Of a DNA stretch of 64,000 nt, positions 35,290 through 46,799 are shown one piece after another. Position 1 is the stretch's first letter. Every line of letters starts with the position of its first letter. The DNA comes from Stromatinia cepivora (taxonomy: Eukaryota; Ascomycota; Leotiomycetes; Helotiales; Sclerotiniaceae), in NCBI GenBank assembly GCA_014898415.1, contig RCTD01000021.1, positions 868,001-932,000 on the forward strand. Reading direction: 5' to 3'. The position numbers and the translations under genes are program-made. The notes beneath the pieces are model-generated. The model did not search any database. It saw only the letters and a program-made list of their open reading frames with translations, and was not told the origin of the DNA.

Positions 35290-36060
35290 AAAAGAAATTA
35301 TATTTTTAATTCAAAATAATATTTGGAAAGAATATATACTTTCTAAAGAAAGTAATTTGGTTTCAACGAAATGGATATTTATAATTAAAACAAAGGATAA
35401 TAAGATAAAACAATTCAAAACAAGATTAATAATTCGAAGATTCAATTAAATATTAGAAAAAAATTATAATAAAATATTTATATCAATAATAAAGTTAAAT
35501 ACATTCAAACTATTCTTAATTATTATTGTAAAAGAAAATTTGGAATATTTATATTTCGATATCAAAAATATTTTTATTGAATTATATTTGAAAAAAGAGA
35601 TCTATTTCGAATTATTCCAAAATATCAAAATCGAAAAGGGATATATATTACAAACTCTACAAAGTCTATATAATTTGAAACAAACTGAAAAGGATTAAAA
35701 TTTATTATTGAAGAAAGAACTTTTAATTATAAATTTCATACAAAATTTGGCAAACCCATATTTATATATATCCAAAAACTGTAATATAATATTATTAATA
35801 TATATCGATAATATCGTTATTGCATTATATATATCATTGCAAATCATTTAATTCGATGAAAAACTATCAATTCATTTTAATACTAAAAATTTAAAAAAGA
35901 TTAATAAAATCCTAAATATTAAAATCATTTATAATAAAAAAATATATATATTAATTATAAACCAAGAAAAATATCTCAATATTATATTAATCAAATACAA
36001 TATTATATATAAATAATATCAAATTAAAAAACTATTAATAATAGATTATACCTATCTTTA
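35290..36060 (+). pseudogene. Copia reverse transcriptase relic of the inner element
   Basis: Reads NIWKEYILSKESNLVSTKW, IFIIKTKDNKIKQFKTRLII, ISIIKLNTFKLFLIIIVKEN, LYFDIKNIFIELYLKKEIYF, LQSLYNLKQTEKD and LLIYIDNIVIAL, in the order of a Copia RT; YIDN stands at the YVDD active site. Stops mostly occupy positions of Gln or Trp. Confidence 0.8.
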
Positions 36061-36842
36061 ATTAATAATCGATAACAATGAATTAGTAAATATAAACGAA
36101 TATCAATAACAAATAAAAAATATAATTCATTCAATAATATATATTCGATTAAATATAACATTCTTGATTGAAAGATTTTCATAATTTATAGCAAAATCAG
36201 CAAAATATTATATTATAATCTTGAAAAATCTAATATAATATCTACAATTAACAATCAAATAGAAATTATAATTCAAATCAAAGGGAATATAATTTAATAT
36301 TTACAAAAAATATAATATATTTGATAATATAATAAAAATATATATAGATATAAATTGAATTAATAATAAATATAACCAAAAAAATATTTCAAAAAAAATT
36401 ATAATATTTTATAAAAGTTTTATATTATAGATTAATAAGAAATAAATATTTATAATTATCTCTAATATAGAATCAGAATATATTATAATAATAATATTTA
36501 TTAAACAAAAGAGATAAATTATATAAATATTTAAAAATCTATTCAAATCGAATTATATTAAAAAAAACAAAAATATTATTCAAATACTTGATAATAATCA
36601 AAACACTTTAATTTTAACCAAAAACCTATATTTGTATAAATAATTTAAATATATAAATATCAATTATTATTTTATTAAAGATTTAATAAAAAAAAGAAAA
36701 TCACTATTAATTATATTAATATATACAATATAATTATCAACAAAATAATAAAGCCTTATACAAAAATTGCTTTTGAAAAATTCAAGAAAATATTAAAATT
36801 AATAACCTAGAAAAATCAAATAAAATATCCTCAATAAAAAAA

Positions 36843-37008
36843 TATTAAAAATGAAACCATTATAAAATTAAAATCAAAATCACATAATTATGATAATATA
36901 TAAACCATATTTAAAAATAATCTCAATTCTATTCCTACTAGAATAATAAATCCTTAATTCAATCTATATAATCAACAATACTACTACTTCCTGCACCAAA
37001 AGTTAACA
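36843..37008 (+). repeat. 3' LTR of the inner Copia
   Basis: 166 bp, starts TATTAAAAATGAAA where the other LTR has TGTTGGAAATGAGG, and ends TTAACA before TATAT. Confidence 0.88.
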
Positions 37009-37013
37009 TATAT

Positions 37014-37850
37014 TTTATAATCAATCCAAGAAAAAGTTATAATTAACCCATAATATATATATTGAGAAAATTACTAAGAAATTTAAAGCAACAAACGGGA
37101 TAATAAGTATATTATTCCTAATAATAATATTTCAGAAAAATCAGGGTTAAGCTTTTATATATATTATAAAAATATATTAAAAGAAAATAAGATCAGTATT
37201 ATATACTACAATCATTATAAAAGCAAATATATTATTCGCTACTTTACAATTAAACCATTATTTGATCAATTTATCAAACAATTATATGAAAACTATCGAT
37301 CACTATTTACAATATCTATAGAATACAAAGTATCTTATAATCCAATATAATAATGATCAAATATTATAACTTTTCATTTTCTTAGATATTTCTTTTGCAG
37401 ATGATTCAGATACTTATCGATTATTTCAAAGATATATAATTTTTTTTTTTAGTAATTTAATTATATAGAAAACATTTAAACAAGATATTATAATTATTTC
37501 GATTATCGAAATAAAATTTCTCAAAGTTAAATATATATCAAAAGAAATTATAGTAATTTTATATTTCTTAAAAAAGATCGATTTAATAATAAAAGAATCT
37601 ATAATGATTTTTTATAATAATCAGTAAATAATCAAATTGATAATCGATGAAAACGAATGGATCATTACGAAACTATATTATATCGATATCCAAAATATAT
37701 AATTATATTAAGAATATTCAAAAAGGAACTTTTATATAACCTATCTATTGATTATTGATATAACTATTGATAAGTTCATTAAGAATTTTATAAAATAAAA
37801 GTTCGAATACTTCCGATCCCTTTTTAATTTATAAAATATAAACAATAAGA
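37014..37850 (+). pseudogene. Outer Copia pol relic, second part (end of RT and RNase H)
   Basis: Continues the RT after the nested insertion: IEKITKKFKATNGI, then the RNase H core DISFADDSDTYRLFQRY (about 37390), KTFKQDIIIISIIEIKFL, IFYNNQ and ITKLYYIDIQNI. The order matches the C-terminal RNase H of fungal Copia polyproteins. Stops and frame breaks occur throughout. Confidence 0.75.
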
Positions 37851-39450
37851 TTATAAAACTTAAATAATAACAATCTAAAACTTAAATAATAACAATCTGG
37901 ATTATAAAGTTTAAATAACAATAATCTAGAGTTTGTAATTCTTCTTTTTGATATAAATAAAATAAATTCTATTTGGTATCCCAAATCATTATATTTTTCT
38001 ATAATACACTTCAATTTGTATACTCTATATCTATTTAGAAACAAAGAACAATCAAAGCTGATCATTTCTTCATTTTTCACTTTTTTATCCTCGAAAAAGA
38101 ATAAACTTTTTTCTAAACTTAATAACTTAAAGTTCAAATAAAAAAGCCTCGAAATTATTCGCAATAATCAATAAACAAAGAATAATTAAAACAATTGAAG
38201 TTATTAATACCATCAATATTACAGGAGCCAAAAGACTATCCCTTCTTTCTCTTTTTTTTGGATATATTATCCATTTCTTTCTTCTTTTTTTCTCTATTAT
38301 TCTTTCTTTTTCATTTTTATTATTATTCTCCGAAATCATAATATATTTCTTTTATTCAATTTTTCAAAAATTCCAATAAATAATATAATAAGGAGAAGAG
38401 GAATAATAATACAGGGACGAAAAAACAACTTCTTTTTCTCTTTAATCTCCAGTATTATCTTTATTATAATTTTCTATTTCTGTTTGGATTATACAATCAA
38501 TAATCAATATACTATAAAAGTAGAGGGGGTGAATAAAGAATTTACTTTTGAATTTTACCGATAAATAATGATATAATAATTTACCAAAGGATAAAAGAAA
38601 ACCAGTAAAGGAACATACAAATAAATACCACAATTCTAATATTAATAATTATTCGGTTTAAAAGAATCAACAAAGCATTCGCTATAAAAATTATATTTCC
38701 TAATGATCAACGATTTCATACATCGAATATATAAATGATTGTTTCTTTCTTTACAATTCCCTTTATCTTTTGTTTTAATTAGAAAGTCAATAATTTTCAA
38801 TAACCTTTTTTCTTTTTCTTCTTTATCTAATTTATCATCCAAAAAACCCAATACCGAAGAATTGAATGAATCGTTATTATCAAATAAAGAAATTCTCCTT
38901 TTTTTCTTTTCTTTATCGAACAATCTTTACCTCAATAATTATAAATATAGAATTAATAAGACCTTTTAATTATATAATAGAATTCAAGAACAAAATTTAC
39001 CTTCAAATTATTATCTGAATTTATAATAAACAATTAATTATAACAAATAACAATTCCTTTAATAAAGGGGAATAATTTCTGAAATAGATAATTATATATC
39101 ATTCTAAAAACAAATTTAGTTAAATCATATTCTCAAAAATCGATATTTTGATTTATTATTTATACTAAATTTATTAATCCTCTCTATTTGATTTATTAAT
39201 CCTTTAAAAGAATAATAAGATCTTCTTTTGTACTCGATTCTTTCAAAACTTTCTTTTCAACCATTATTTGCCTAGCATAATTGAGATTCATTTGCTTAGC
39301 CTTTTTAGATCCCAAAATCTTAAATATAATAATAATCAATAAAAACTTAATTAAAATAAAAACGAAAATATAAAAAAAAGATCTATATACCTTTAAAAAT
39401 TCATTCATTTTATTTTGTTATTATAATCAATATATTATAATCTAACAATT
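37829..39450 (-). other. Minus-strand ORF cluster in the 3' part of the outer Copia
   Basis: Between RNase H and the 3' LTR, the minus strand holds several ORFs of 60-111 codons with fewer stops than elsewhere in the block. ORF 38127-38339 (ATG) has a basic N-terminus (KKRRKKWIIYPKKRERR) and a strong membrane segment (LLAPVILMVLITSIVLII). ORF 39196-39408 (ATG) can be spliced: an intron-like gtatat...ttaag (39319-39390, 72 nt, phase 0) would join MNEFLK to ILGSKKAKQMNLNYARQI. ORF 38642-38923 starts with TTG and is highly charged. No family was recognised. Confidence 0.4.
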
Positions 39451-39772
39451 ATAAATATTTTCAATTGTTATACCACAAAATCAATTATTCTCTTATATTC
39501 TTTCAACAAAAAACTTTCTTTTATTATTCAAAATCTTGATTTTGAAGAATATTGTAGATAATAAACCAAAAATCAAAAAAAATTTGTAATTTATATATAA
39601 TCAAATTCTTCTTTATTTCAAAAATACCAGAATTATTTCAGATTTATATATTATATCATTCCTTTATTGATATCTACCTATAATCATTTTATATACTCAT
39701 TCACAAATCATATAAATTATTACTTTCTACACCTTTCCATTTATTTCAAATCACCTTTCGATTTAAGGGGTA

Positions 39773-40081
39773 TATTACAGAAAACTCGATAATCCTCTAT
39801 ATCCTACAAAAAATCAAAGCATATACTTTCCAATCGAAATAAAGAATCTTTTAACTTTTACCAATCTATTGATTAATAAAATAATTCTAATATACTAATA
39901 AACAAAAATCTAGTTTAATTAAGATATATATCGATTAAATAATTATTCATTTGTTCTATATATATAACTTTTGATTTATATAATCAAAAACAAATCATTC
40001 AATTCTTTTACTCTATCAATCATGTGTACCATCTATTCCCTGATCCCTGAAAGTGCTCTGTAATCATACTATCCCGTGATA
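39773..40081 (+). repeat. 3' LTR of the outer Copia
   Basis: 309 bp, starts TATTACAG (TGTTACGG after two G-to-A changes), ends CCGTGATA, followed by ATTAA. Confidence 0.88.
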
Positions 40082-40149
40082 ATTAAAGTCTTCAATTCCT
40101 TTTTTATTCTTTTTTTATTTTATTTTGAATCTGTATTATTATCGTTATT

Positions 40150-41180
40150 GTTCAAAGTAGCTAGTATAGAATGATTAATTGGGCTAAATGAATTATACAT
40201 TTTATTATATGGATTCAAATAGTAAGTATGAATTCAATAGTATAGGGATCTATATTGTATATATCTGTTTTCTTTGTAAAAGTGAATTCGCTTTTGTAGA
40301 GTGAATTCGGGAGCTTTCAATTATCGAAATCAAAGGGATGCCTTTGGTGATAGTATTAGAATGAGATTGGAATCGAGTATATTTAGAATATAATAGATAT
40401 CAAATATATTTATTAGATTAGAATAATTTTGAAAATAAGAATCAGGGTATTGTAATATATAAGGAATGGAATTAGTAATTTTATTAAGAATAAAACTATT
40501 AATTGAATAAATAATTAATTATTATATAATTTATATAAATTTAGAATAAAAATGGAGTAAATTAAATTGTTGAATAAATCGATTATATAAAATTGAATTT
40601 AGTTTATTACAGAAGATTGATATTTTTTTTGAATCGGATCAATTTTGATTACAAGTTTTGTATAAGATCCTTTTGAATTTTGTAATATAGATATATAACG
40701 AATCAATATTTTGTTTCAAAATATAAAGATAATCTTTAGTTTTTTGAATTTTGTTAAGATTATTATAAATTTTAGAGAGTTGATTAAGGATTATATTATA
40801 ATCAAAAGGAGTAATTTGATTGATGAATAAAAGTTGTAATAATATTATAATTTGAATTTGAGATTCAAGATTAAAGTAAATATAATAAAATTGAGTAATA
40901 GAATTATTGATTATAGTATTATCTATTTGAAATTTAGTTTTGATTAAAGAAAATCAGGTATCGAATTTTTGTGTATTTCTATTGAACTTTTCTGGATCGG
41001 GAAAGTAAGGTTTTGGAATAAAATTTGATTGAATTAGAAATAAAGAATATAGAAAAGTAATCTCTTTATATTATTATATTATTTCAATTTGTAATTTACT
41101 GATTATAGAGTTGATTGATTTTATTATTAAAAAATGAAATAAAATCGAAAAAAAATATTATTCAAATATAAATATCTTTA
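40150..41180 (-). pseudogene. Retrotransposon Gag-like protein relic of the gag-only element
   Basis: Conceptual minus-strand reading across several stops shows a Gag layout: PDPEKFNRNTQKFDT (near 41000), then NNSITQFYYIYFNLESQIQ, KDYLYILKQNIDSLYIY and CNKLNSIL, and lastly LQKRIHFYKENRYIQYRS followed by a Pro-Tyr-Asn segment, which looks like a C-x2-C zinc knuckle whose cysteines have become tyrosines by G-to-A change. Most stops fall where Gln, Trp or Arg would fit. No protease, integrase or RT follows. Confidence 0.65.
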
Positions 41181-41336
41181 AAAGGTTACAAAGGATTTTT
41201 TCAAAAAGGATTTTAATAAAAAAAAGATAATTTTACAAATTATATTATAAATATATATCTAAAATGTATAGAATATATATAAGTTTGAGTATATATATAT
41301 ATTACTCGATTTTTTATTTCGAAAAGCTTTTAATAA

Positions 41337-41506
41337 TATAATATAACAATCGAATAATTTGAATATCTTTTAGAATTAAAAGCTACAAATCGAAAGATAG
41401 AATTATATAATTATATATATATGGGCCGAAAGTTCATTTAATCTATTTAGGGAATACTGCATTCTGATTAGGGCTCGAATCGATCACGTTGTACGTATAC
41501 GTAACA
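41337..41506 (-). repeat. LTR of the gag-only element (right copy, 5' LTR in element sense)
   Basis: Matches 25313-25482 and ends GTAACA directly before AGTAT. Its initial TG is read here as TA, a RIP-type change. Confidence 0.85.
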
Positions 41507-41653
41507 AGTATCTCTTTTCGTCTACAATACAGGGTTTCAAATATTAAATTAATAAAAACGATGAAAGAATTATTTAATCTTCTATATTTTAAAACACGAA
41601 AAAAAATTATCTATTATATAATCAGATAAATCGAAAAAAGAAATATAAGTCTA

Positions 41654-43476
41654 ATACCCCACTTTCGGGCCACCCTCTTTTTTAGGCCACCTTAAAAAAC
41701 CATCCCATTTTAAACAATCTCCTTTATTAAATCTTTAATAATTTAACAATTATTCAATCAATCAATCTGAAATTTGAATATATTATTATTTATAATATAA
41801 CGAATATTTATATTGAAGATAATATTATTATAATCTTTAATACAATTGCAAATAGATTAATTATATATTAGATCAATTTGGAATATAATATTTTCTGTAT
41901 TATATTTCAAAATCGAATAGATGATTATTTATTTTATAAAAATAATATATAAAATATATAAAAGATAATTTTGATTTAAAAAAGAATATTAATAAATTAA
42001 ATATTAATATAAGAATCATTAAATATTAATCTTATTTATTAATAAATAAAAGAAATAAATAAAAATTTCTTTAAAATGAAAAAAAATGATTTTTCATTTG
42101 GAAAATAATAGATATAGAATTTTTTGAAAAAGAATTTTGAAATTAAAACCAAAAGATAATATCGAATTAATTCTATATATATTTCAAATATTATTGATGA
42201 AATTATTGATAAATGATTTAAAAAACTCAATTTGCCCTTGATTAAATATATTAAGCCTAAAAATCGATAAAATATAAATGAAATTGGTATTATAAAAGAT
42301 CAAAGTTTAAATAATTTAATAATGGAAAATTCAAAATATCGTTTTATTCAAAAAAAACAATTTAGTTTAAAAATTTGGATATTTTTTATTGAATATATTT
42401 TAATAATAGAATAAGTATTCAAATCATTTATTATTTTTAAAGGAAAATATATACAATAATAATGATTTCTTATAGATTTGATTTTATATAAAAAATAAAA
42501 GTTTATTATTATAAATAATAAATGAATAATAAATATTATAAGATTTAAATAATTAAAAATAATCTTTATTCTTTAAATTATTTCTTTTCGATTTAAAGAA
42601 ATTAAATTATTTATATTAAACAATTATAAAAATCATAAAACCATTAAATTTATATTTAAATATTTCAAAAACAATATCTATCTTTTATTTCTATTATTAT
42701 ATATTATATATACTACAATTATTAGATTTATCAGTATTCTTATCTTTCAAAAATGCTTATAAATATTATTTCAATAAATTAAATTCTTTATTGGATTTTT
42801 TAATAATTAAAAAATATAACTTTTTTATTTATTATCAAAAAACTAAAATAAAGAATTTGATAATTCATAATATTAAATCTGAATAAAAAACTTTTGATTT
42901 ATAATTTCAAAGTTATATTAAACCTTTTATAAATCGTTTATTATTTGAAAATAACAATAACAAAATTCTAAATTAAAATCCTATTTTAAATAATAATCTT
43001 TAATATCAATAGAATATAAAATCATTTTTTATTTTATAAAAAACCCTTCAAAAAATATCAAATCTTCGAAAATATATATATATAATAATTCAAAAAAAAC
43101 CCCCCGATTTTCCAATTTGTCAATTATTATTTTGTAAAATCATAAAAGATTTTGATACTAAGAATTATAAATTTATATAATCAAAATATCAAATAAAATA
43201 ATTGAAATATAAATTAGAACAAATTATGTTTTAAAAAAAAAGAATAATAAAAACTAATCCGAATTCAAAATTTGTAAGAATTAAAGTTATTCAGGGAGTA
43301 CAAATTGAAATTAGGGATTATGAAATTGAAGGGAATAATTTTAATAATGATTATGAAATAGATATTATAGAGGATTTTATTGAAGTAGAATAATTATTGA
43401 GTTATTAAAATTTAAAATTTATATAATAATATTTTCGAAATGGCCTAAAACAAGAGGTGGCCCGAAAATGGGGTAT
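41654..43476 (+). mobile_element. Fot1/pogo-type DNA transposon relic (Flipper-like in size)
   Basis: Terminal inverted repeats of about 37 bp or more begin ATACCCCACTTTCGGGCC at the left, with the mirrored TGGGGTAT at the right, flanked by TA (41652-41653, 43477-43478). The length of 1823 bp is close to the 1.84 kb of Flipper, a Fot1-like element of Botrytis cinerea. The interior is AT-rich; near the right end a plus-strand tail reads KVIQGVQIEIRDYEIEGNNF with an acidic end, as in Fot1-like transposase C-termini. No intact transposase. Confidence 0.65.
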
Positions 43477-43704
43477 TAGATTTATACAAATTATCAAAAA
43501 TTGAAATTCGTTTTTATTAATATAGATCGATAAAAAATATAATATATTGAAATGAAAAAATAGTAAAGTAATTATTAAAATTAGGATTTTTAAATAATAT
43601 GATTTTTATATTTAAAGAATATTATTATGATCACGGATCTTATATTAACTAATCGTGTATACAATGGATATGATTTGATCAATTTAGTATAGTATTGAGA
43701 TTAT

Positions 43705-45370
43705 ATTATAATTAAATATATATAAGCTTTATTAGTATTAGATTTGGATTTATATTAATAGCGAATTATATAATTTGGATTTTTTGGGTTTTTAAAATTT
43801 TAGATTTAAAGAATTTGAAATTTAGGATTTATAGATCTAGAAATTAGAGAATATAAAATTCAAATAATATCTTTATAGAAATAAAGATTTATATAATTAA
43901 AGAAGGATTTTATATATAAAGTTTTATATTTAAGATTAATTATTTAATATTATAATATTATAATTACAAATTGTAATTCTTATTTGAAAATACTTTTTGT
44001 TACGATCATTAATCTAGATTTGGGATTAGATATATGCGATTTGTAAGCGAGATCTCAATGTAGAGATAGTAATATGTTATTTTATTATTTTTAGGATTTA
44101 AAGAATTTTTTTTGGTATAATATATCAATAAAAAAAAATCTGTTTTGATATTGTTTATTGATTAATTTTAAAAAGAGAATAATTTTTTTTATAAAATAAA
44201 TAATAAAAAGTTTTATAATCAAATCAAAACTAATTGATTTTTTGTTATTTGTAATTTTTAAAATTCTTTTCAAATATAAATCTTATTAGTCGAAAAAAGC
44301 TTTTGATAGAATGAACTATAAAATAGATCAGAATATCTCGAAAAATGATTCGCAAAGTATTAGAAAGACCGGACTCAAAGTTCGTTGTTATAAATATGAA
44401 AAGAAATTATTTAATTATTGAAATAAAAATCCTAATCCAAGCTTATCATACACTCACTATTCGAATTCATAATAAAAACTTTACAAAAACTATATTTTCT
44501 TATACAAAATTAAATATCAAATAATTTTTTCAATATTAAATAAAAATATTTGAAATTTAATAATATGATAATTGAATATAATTGAATTATAAAAAAATTT
44601 ATATTCTATTTTCTATAATTTTTATTCAAAAATTATACTAATTTAAAATTCAAATTTTTCAAAATTTCAAATATATAATGTTTTTTTATACAAAATAAAT
44701 TAATTTTTTTGAACTTTTTTATTTTTTGATTTCGAATATATAAAATTTCAAAACAAAAATATATAAAAATATTTTATTTAATTTTTAATAAATTTTAATT
44801 AATTATTTTTATTTAAATACAGATTTTGATAAATTGTTTTAATTTTTTATTTAAAAAACAAAGATCTAAAAACTTGAAAAAATGATCAATTTTAATATGA
44901 TTTCATTTAATATATAATGAACCCGAATTAGAACTCTAATTATTGTTTTTAATATTATAACAAAAACTCTTTTTGATTATTTTATATTACAAGTATTCTT
45001 ATCTTTTAGATTATATAAACACGATCTAAAAATTCGAAATAGATTTATATTAGATTTCAAATAAAAATCAAAGGTACATTTAAATAAGGATTATAATTTA
45101 TGATTATAATATTATAATATTAAATAATTAATTTCAAATATAAAATTCTATATATAAAATCTTTTTTTAATTATATAATTCTTTATTTTGATAAAAATCC
45201 TTTTTGGATTTTATATTTTTTCTAGTTTTTGAATTTATAAATTCTAAATTACAAATTCATTAAATTTAGGATTTTAAAAATCAAAAGAATTCAAATTATA
45301 TACTTCGGTATTGATATAAATATAGATTTAATATTAATAAAATATATATATATTTAATAATAATATAATT
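43705..45370. repeat. Long inverted repeat with about 280-bp arms
   Basis: The left arm (about 43705-43990) and the right arm (about 45085-45370) match as reverse complements over their length, including TTAATTATTTAATATTATAA in both, with scattered transitions. The 1.1-kb loop holds TIR element copy 2. It could be the long TIRs of a DNA transposon or two inverted copies of one repeat. Boundaries are approximate. Confidence 0.65.
44426..44937. mobile_element. TIR element, copy 2 (512 bp)
   Basis: Aligned by eye with 24869-25306. The shared block around TATATTTTCTTATACAAAAT is identical. The left TIR reads AAAATCCTAATCC and the right ends TAGAACTCT, both related to copy 1 by transitions. A left TA (44424-44425) is present; the right flank is AA, so the duplication is imperfect. 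About 70 bp longer than copy 1. Confidence 0.65.
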
Positions 45371-46799
45371 ATTATATTATCTTTTTTTAAAATTGAAATT
45401 TGTTTAAAATTTTTTATAAAATAGAATTTATTATTTGAAAAATATATAAATAATATTTTTTTTTAATATATTTTTATTTTCTTTCAAAATTTCGAAATAT
45501 TAATAATATTTTTTTTTCGAAATTATTTAAATTTATGATTTTTTTATAATATTTTGTTTTTATTATCTTTAAAAGAATGGATAATATATTATTTTAAATA
45601 ACAAATTCTAATATTATAATAAATATATTTGATAAAAAACTCATTATAATATTATTTAGATTTTTGTTAATGATTTTTAGAATCTTTATTTTGAAAAAGA
45701 ATATCTTTAAATAGAAAAAGATATTATTTTTGAAATAATTATAATACAAGTAATTTAAATTTAAAAATTAAAATATTAATAATAAAAATTATATGAACAA
45801 AATTATAAAATATTTTATTATAATTTTAATTTTAATTTTTCAAATAAATTGAGTAAAATTGAAAGAAAAAAATTAAAATTAAAATTTTTTAAGATTTTTG
45901 ATGTTAATGATATTTTTGATTTTGAAGATCTTCCATTCTTTATTTTTTTTTTAAATTCTTTAAATTTTTTTTTTAAAAAGATTTAAAAATTATTAATAAA
46001 ATATTTTCAGTGTTTCAAAATAATTAAAGTTTTCTTTAAATTTCCAAAAAAATTGGTATTTAAATAATTTAATTATTTAATTAAATATTGAGTTTTATTT
46101 TTGATATATTTATAATTTAATATTACTTCAATATTATATATAATATTTAAATTGATTAATTCGATTTTTATCATAAATATATTCAATATTTTCGATAATA
46201 TTAATTCAAATGAAAAGATATAAAATATTAATAAATATTTATAATATATAATACTTTGAATTTATAATTAATATATTTTATTATTTTATCAATTTTGAAA
46301 AACCTCAATTTTTTATAATCTAATTTATTATTTTATTTAAATATTTAAATATGAATTTTATATTATATTATTTTTAAAAATATAAATTATAATTTCAATA
46401 TTAATTGTGTTTAAATTTTTTTAATTGTTTTCATATCTTTTATAATTTCATTTATATTTATTTTCTATCAAAATATTGAATAATATATTATAAAATAAAA
46501 TTCGAAATTGATATATATTAATAATATTTTTATAGTTTTTGTTTTCAATATATTATACATAAATTACATTAAAAATAATAATTCAATTTAATTATCTTGT
46601 TTATAATTAGGATAATATCATAAATAAACTTTTATACTTTGATTTAAATATTTTATTTATTTATTTATTTGAAAATGAAATATTATAAATAATTTCCTTT
46701 TGATTCTAAATAATATTATTAATATAATTTAGAATTTCGAAAAAAGATTTTAGTATATTATACATATTAATTATGTTTTATAAAAATATATATATTAGA
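45371..46799. other. AT-rich repeat-derived DNA, nothing recognised
   Basis: Extremely AT-rich with runs of A and T and no ORF above 60 codons. It may be the downstream part of the Gypsy element on the minus strand. Confidence 0.4.

Larger units (their letters stand above)
31209..37008 (+). mobile_element. Inner Copia (Ty1) LTR retrotransposon, complete ends, RIP-degraded
   Basis: LTRs of 166 bp (31209-31374, 36843-37008), TGTTGGAAATGAGG... to ...TTAACA, are flanked by TATAT (31204-31208, 37009-37013). The right LTR matches the left with nearly all differences being G-to-A or C-to-T. Integrase (about 33350-33950) and RT (about 35290-36060) relics read on the plus strand in Copia order. About 5.5 kb after removing the 282-bp insertion at 34143. 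It sits inside the RT of the outer Copia. Confidence 0.9.
25678..40081 (+). mobile_element. Outer Copia (Ty1) LTR retrotransposon, RIP-degraded, with nested insertions
   Basis: LTRs of equal length (309 bp, 25678-25986 and 39773-40081) are flanked by the perfect duplication ATTAA (25673-25677, 40082-40086). Copia RT and RNase H relics read on the plus strand: VINAFVNILYDFF, FIQTLKKLGLV and NLGNIKWFLDIYI run up to 31208 and resume at 37009 with EKITKKFKATNG, RSVLYTTIIIKANILFATL and DISFADDSDTYRLFQRY. The interruption is the inner Copia. Without the insertions the element is about 8.3-8.4 kb, long for a Copia. About 1.9 kb after RNase H holds minus-strand ORFs. Confidence 0.88.
25313..41506 (-). 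mobile_element. Gag-only LTR retrotransposon, split by nested Copia elements
   Basis: LTRs of 170 bp at 25313-25482 and 41337-41506 align along their length and differ mainly by C/T and G/A changes (TGTGACAC... ends at ...GTAACA). They are flanked by the perfect 5-bp duplication AGTAT (25308-25312 and 41507-41511). Removing the Copia insertion at 25678-40081 and its duplication leaves an element of about 1.8 kb. Its interior encodes a Gag-like protein on the minus strand (see separate entry) and no polymerase was found, so it is non-autonomous. It resembles the TR-GAG class known from plants. Confidence 0.85.

Noticed and set aside
42039..44273. Short ORFs of 60-63 codons on the minus strand
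   Set aside because: Phe/Ile/Lys-rich translations of AT-rich DNA lying across transposon relics, with no domain features.
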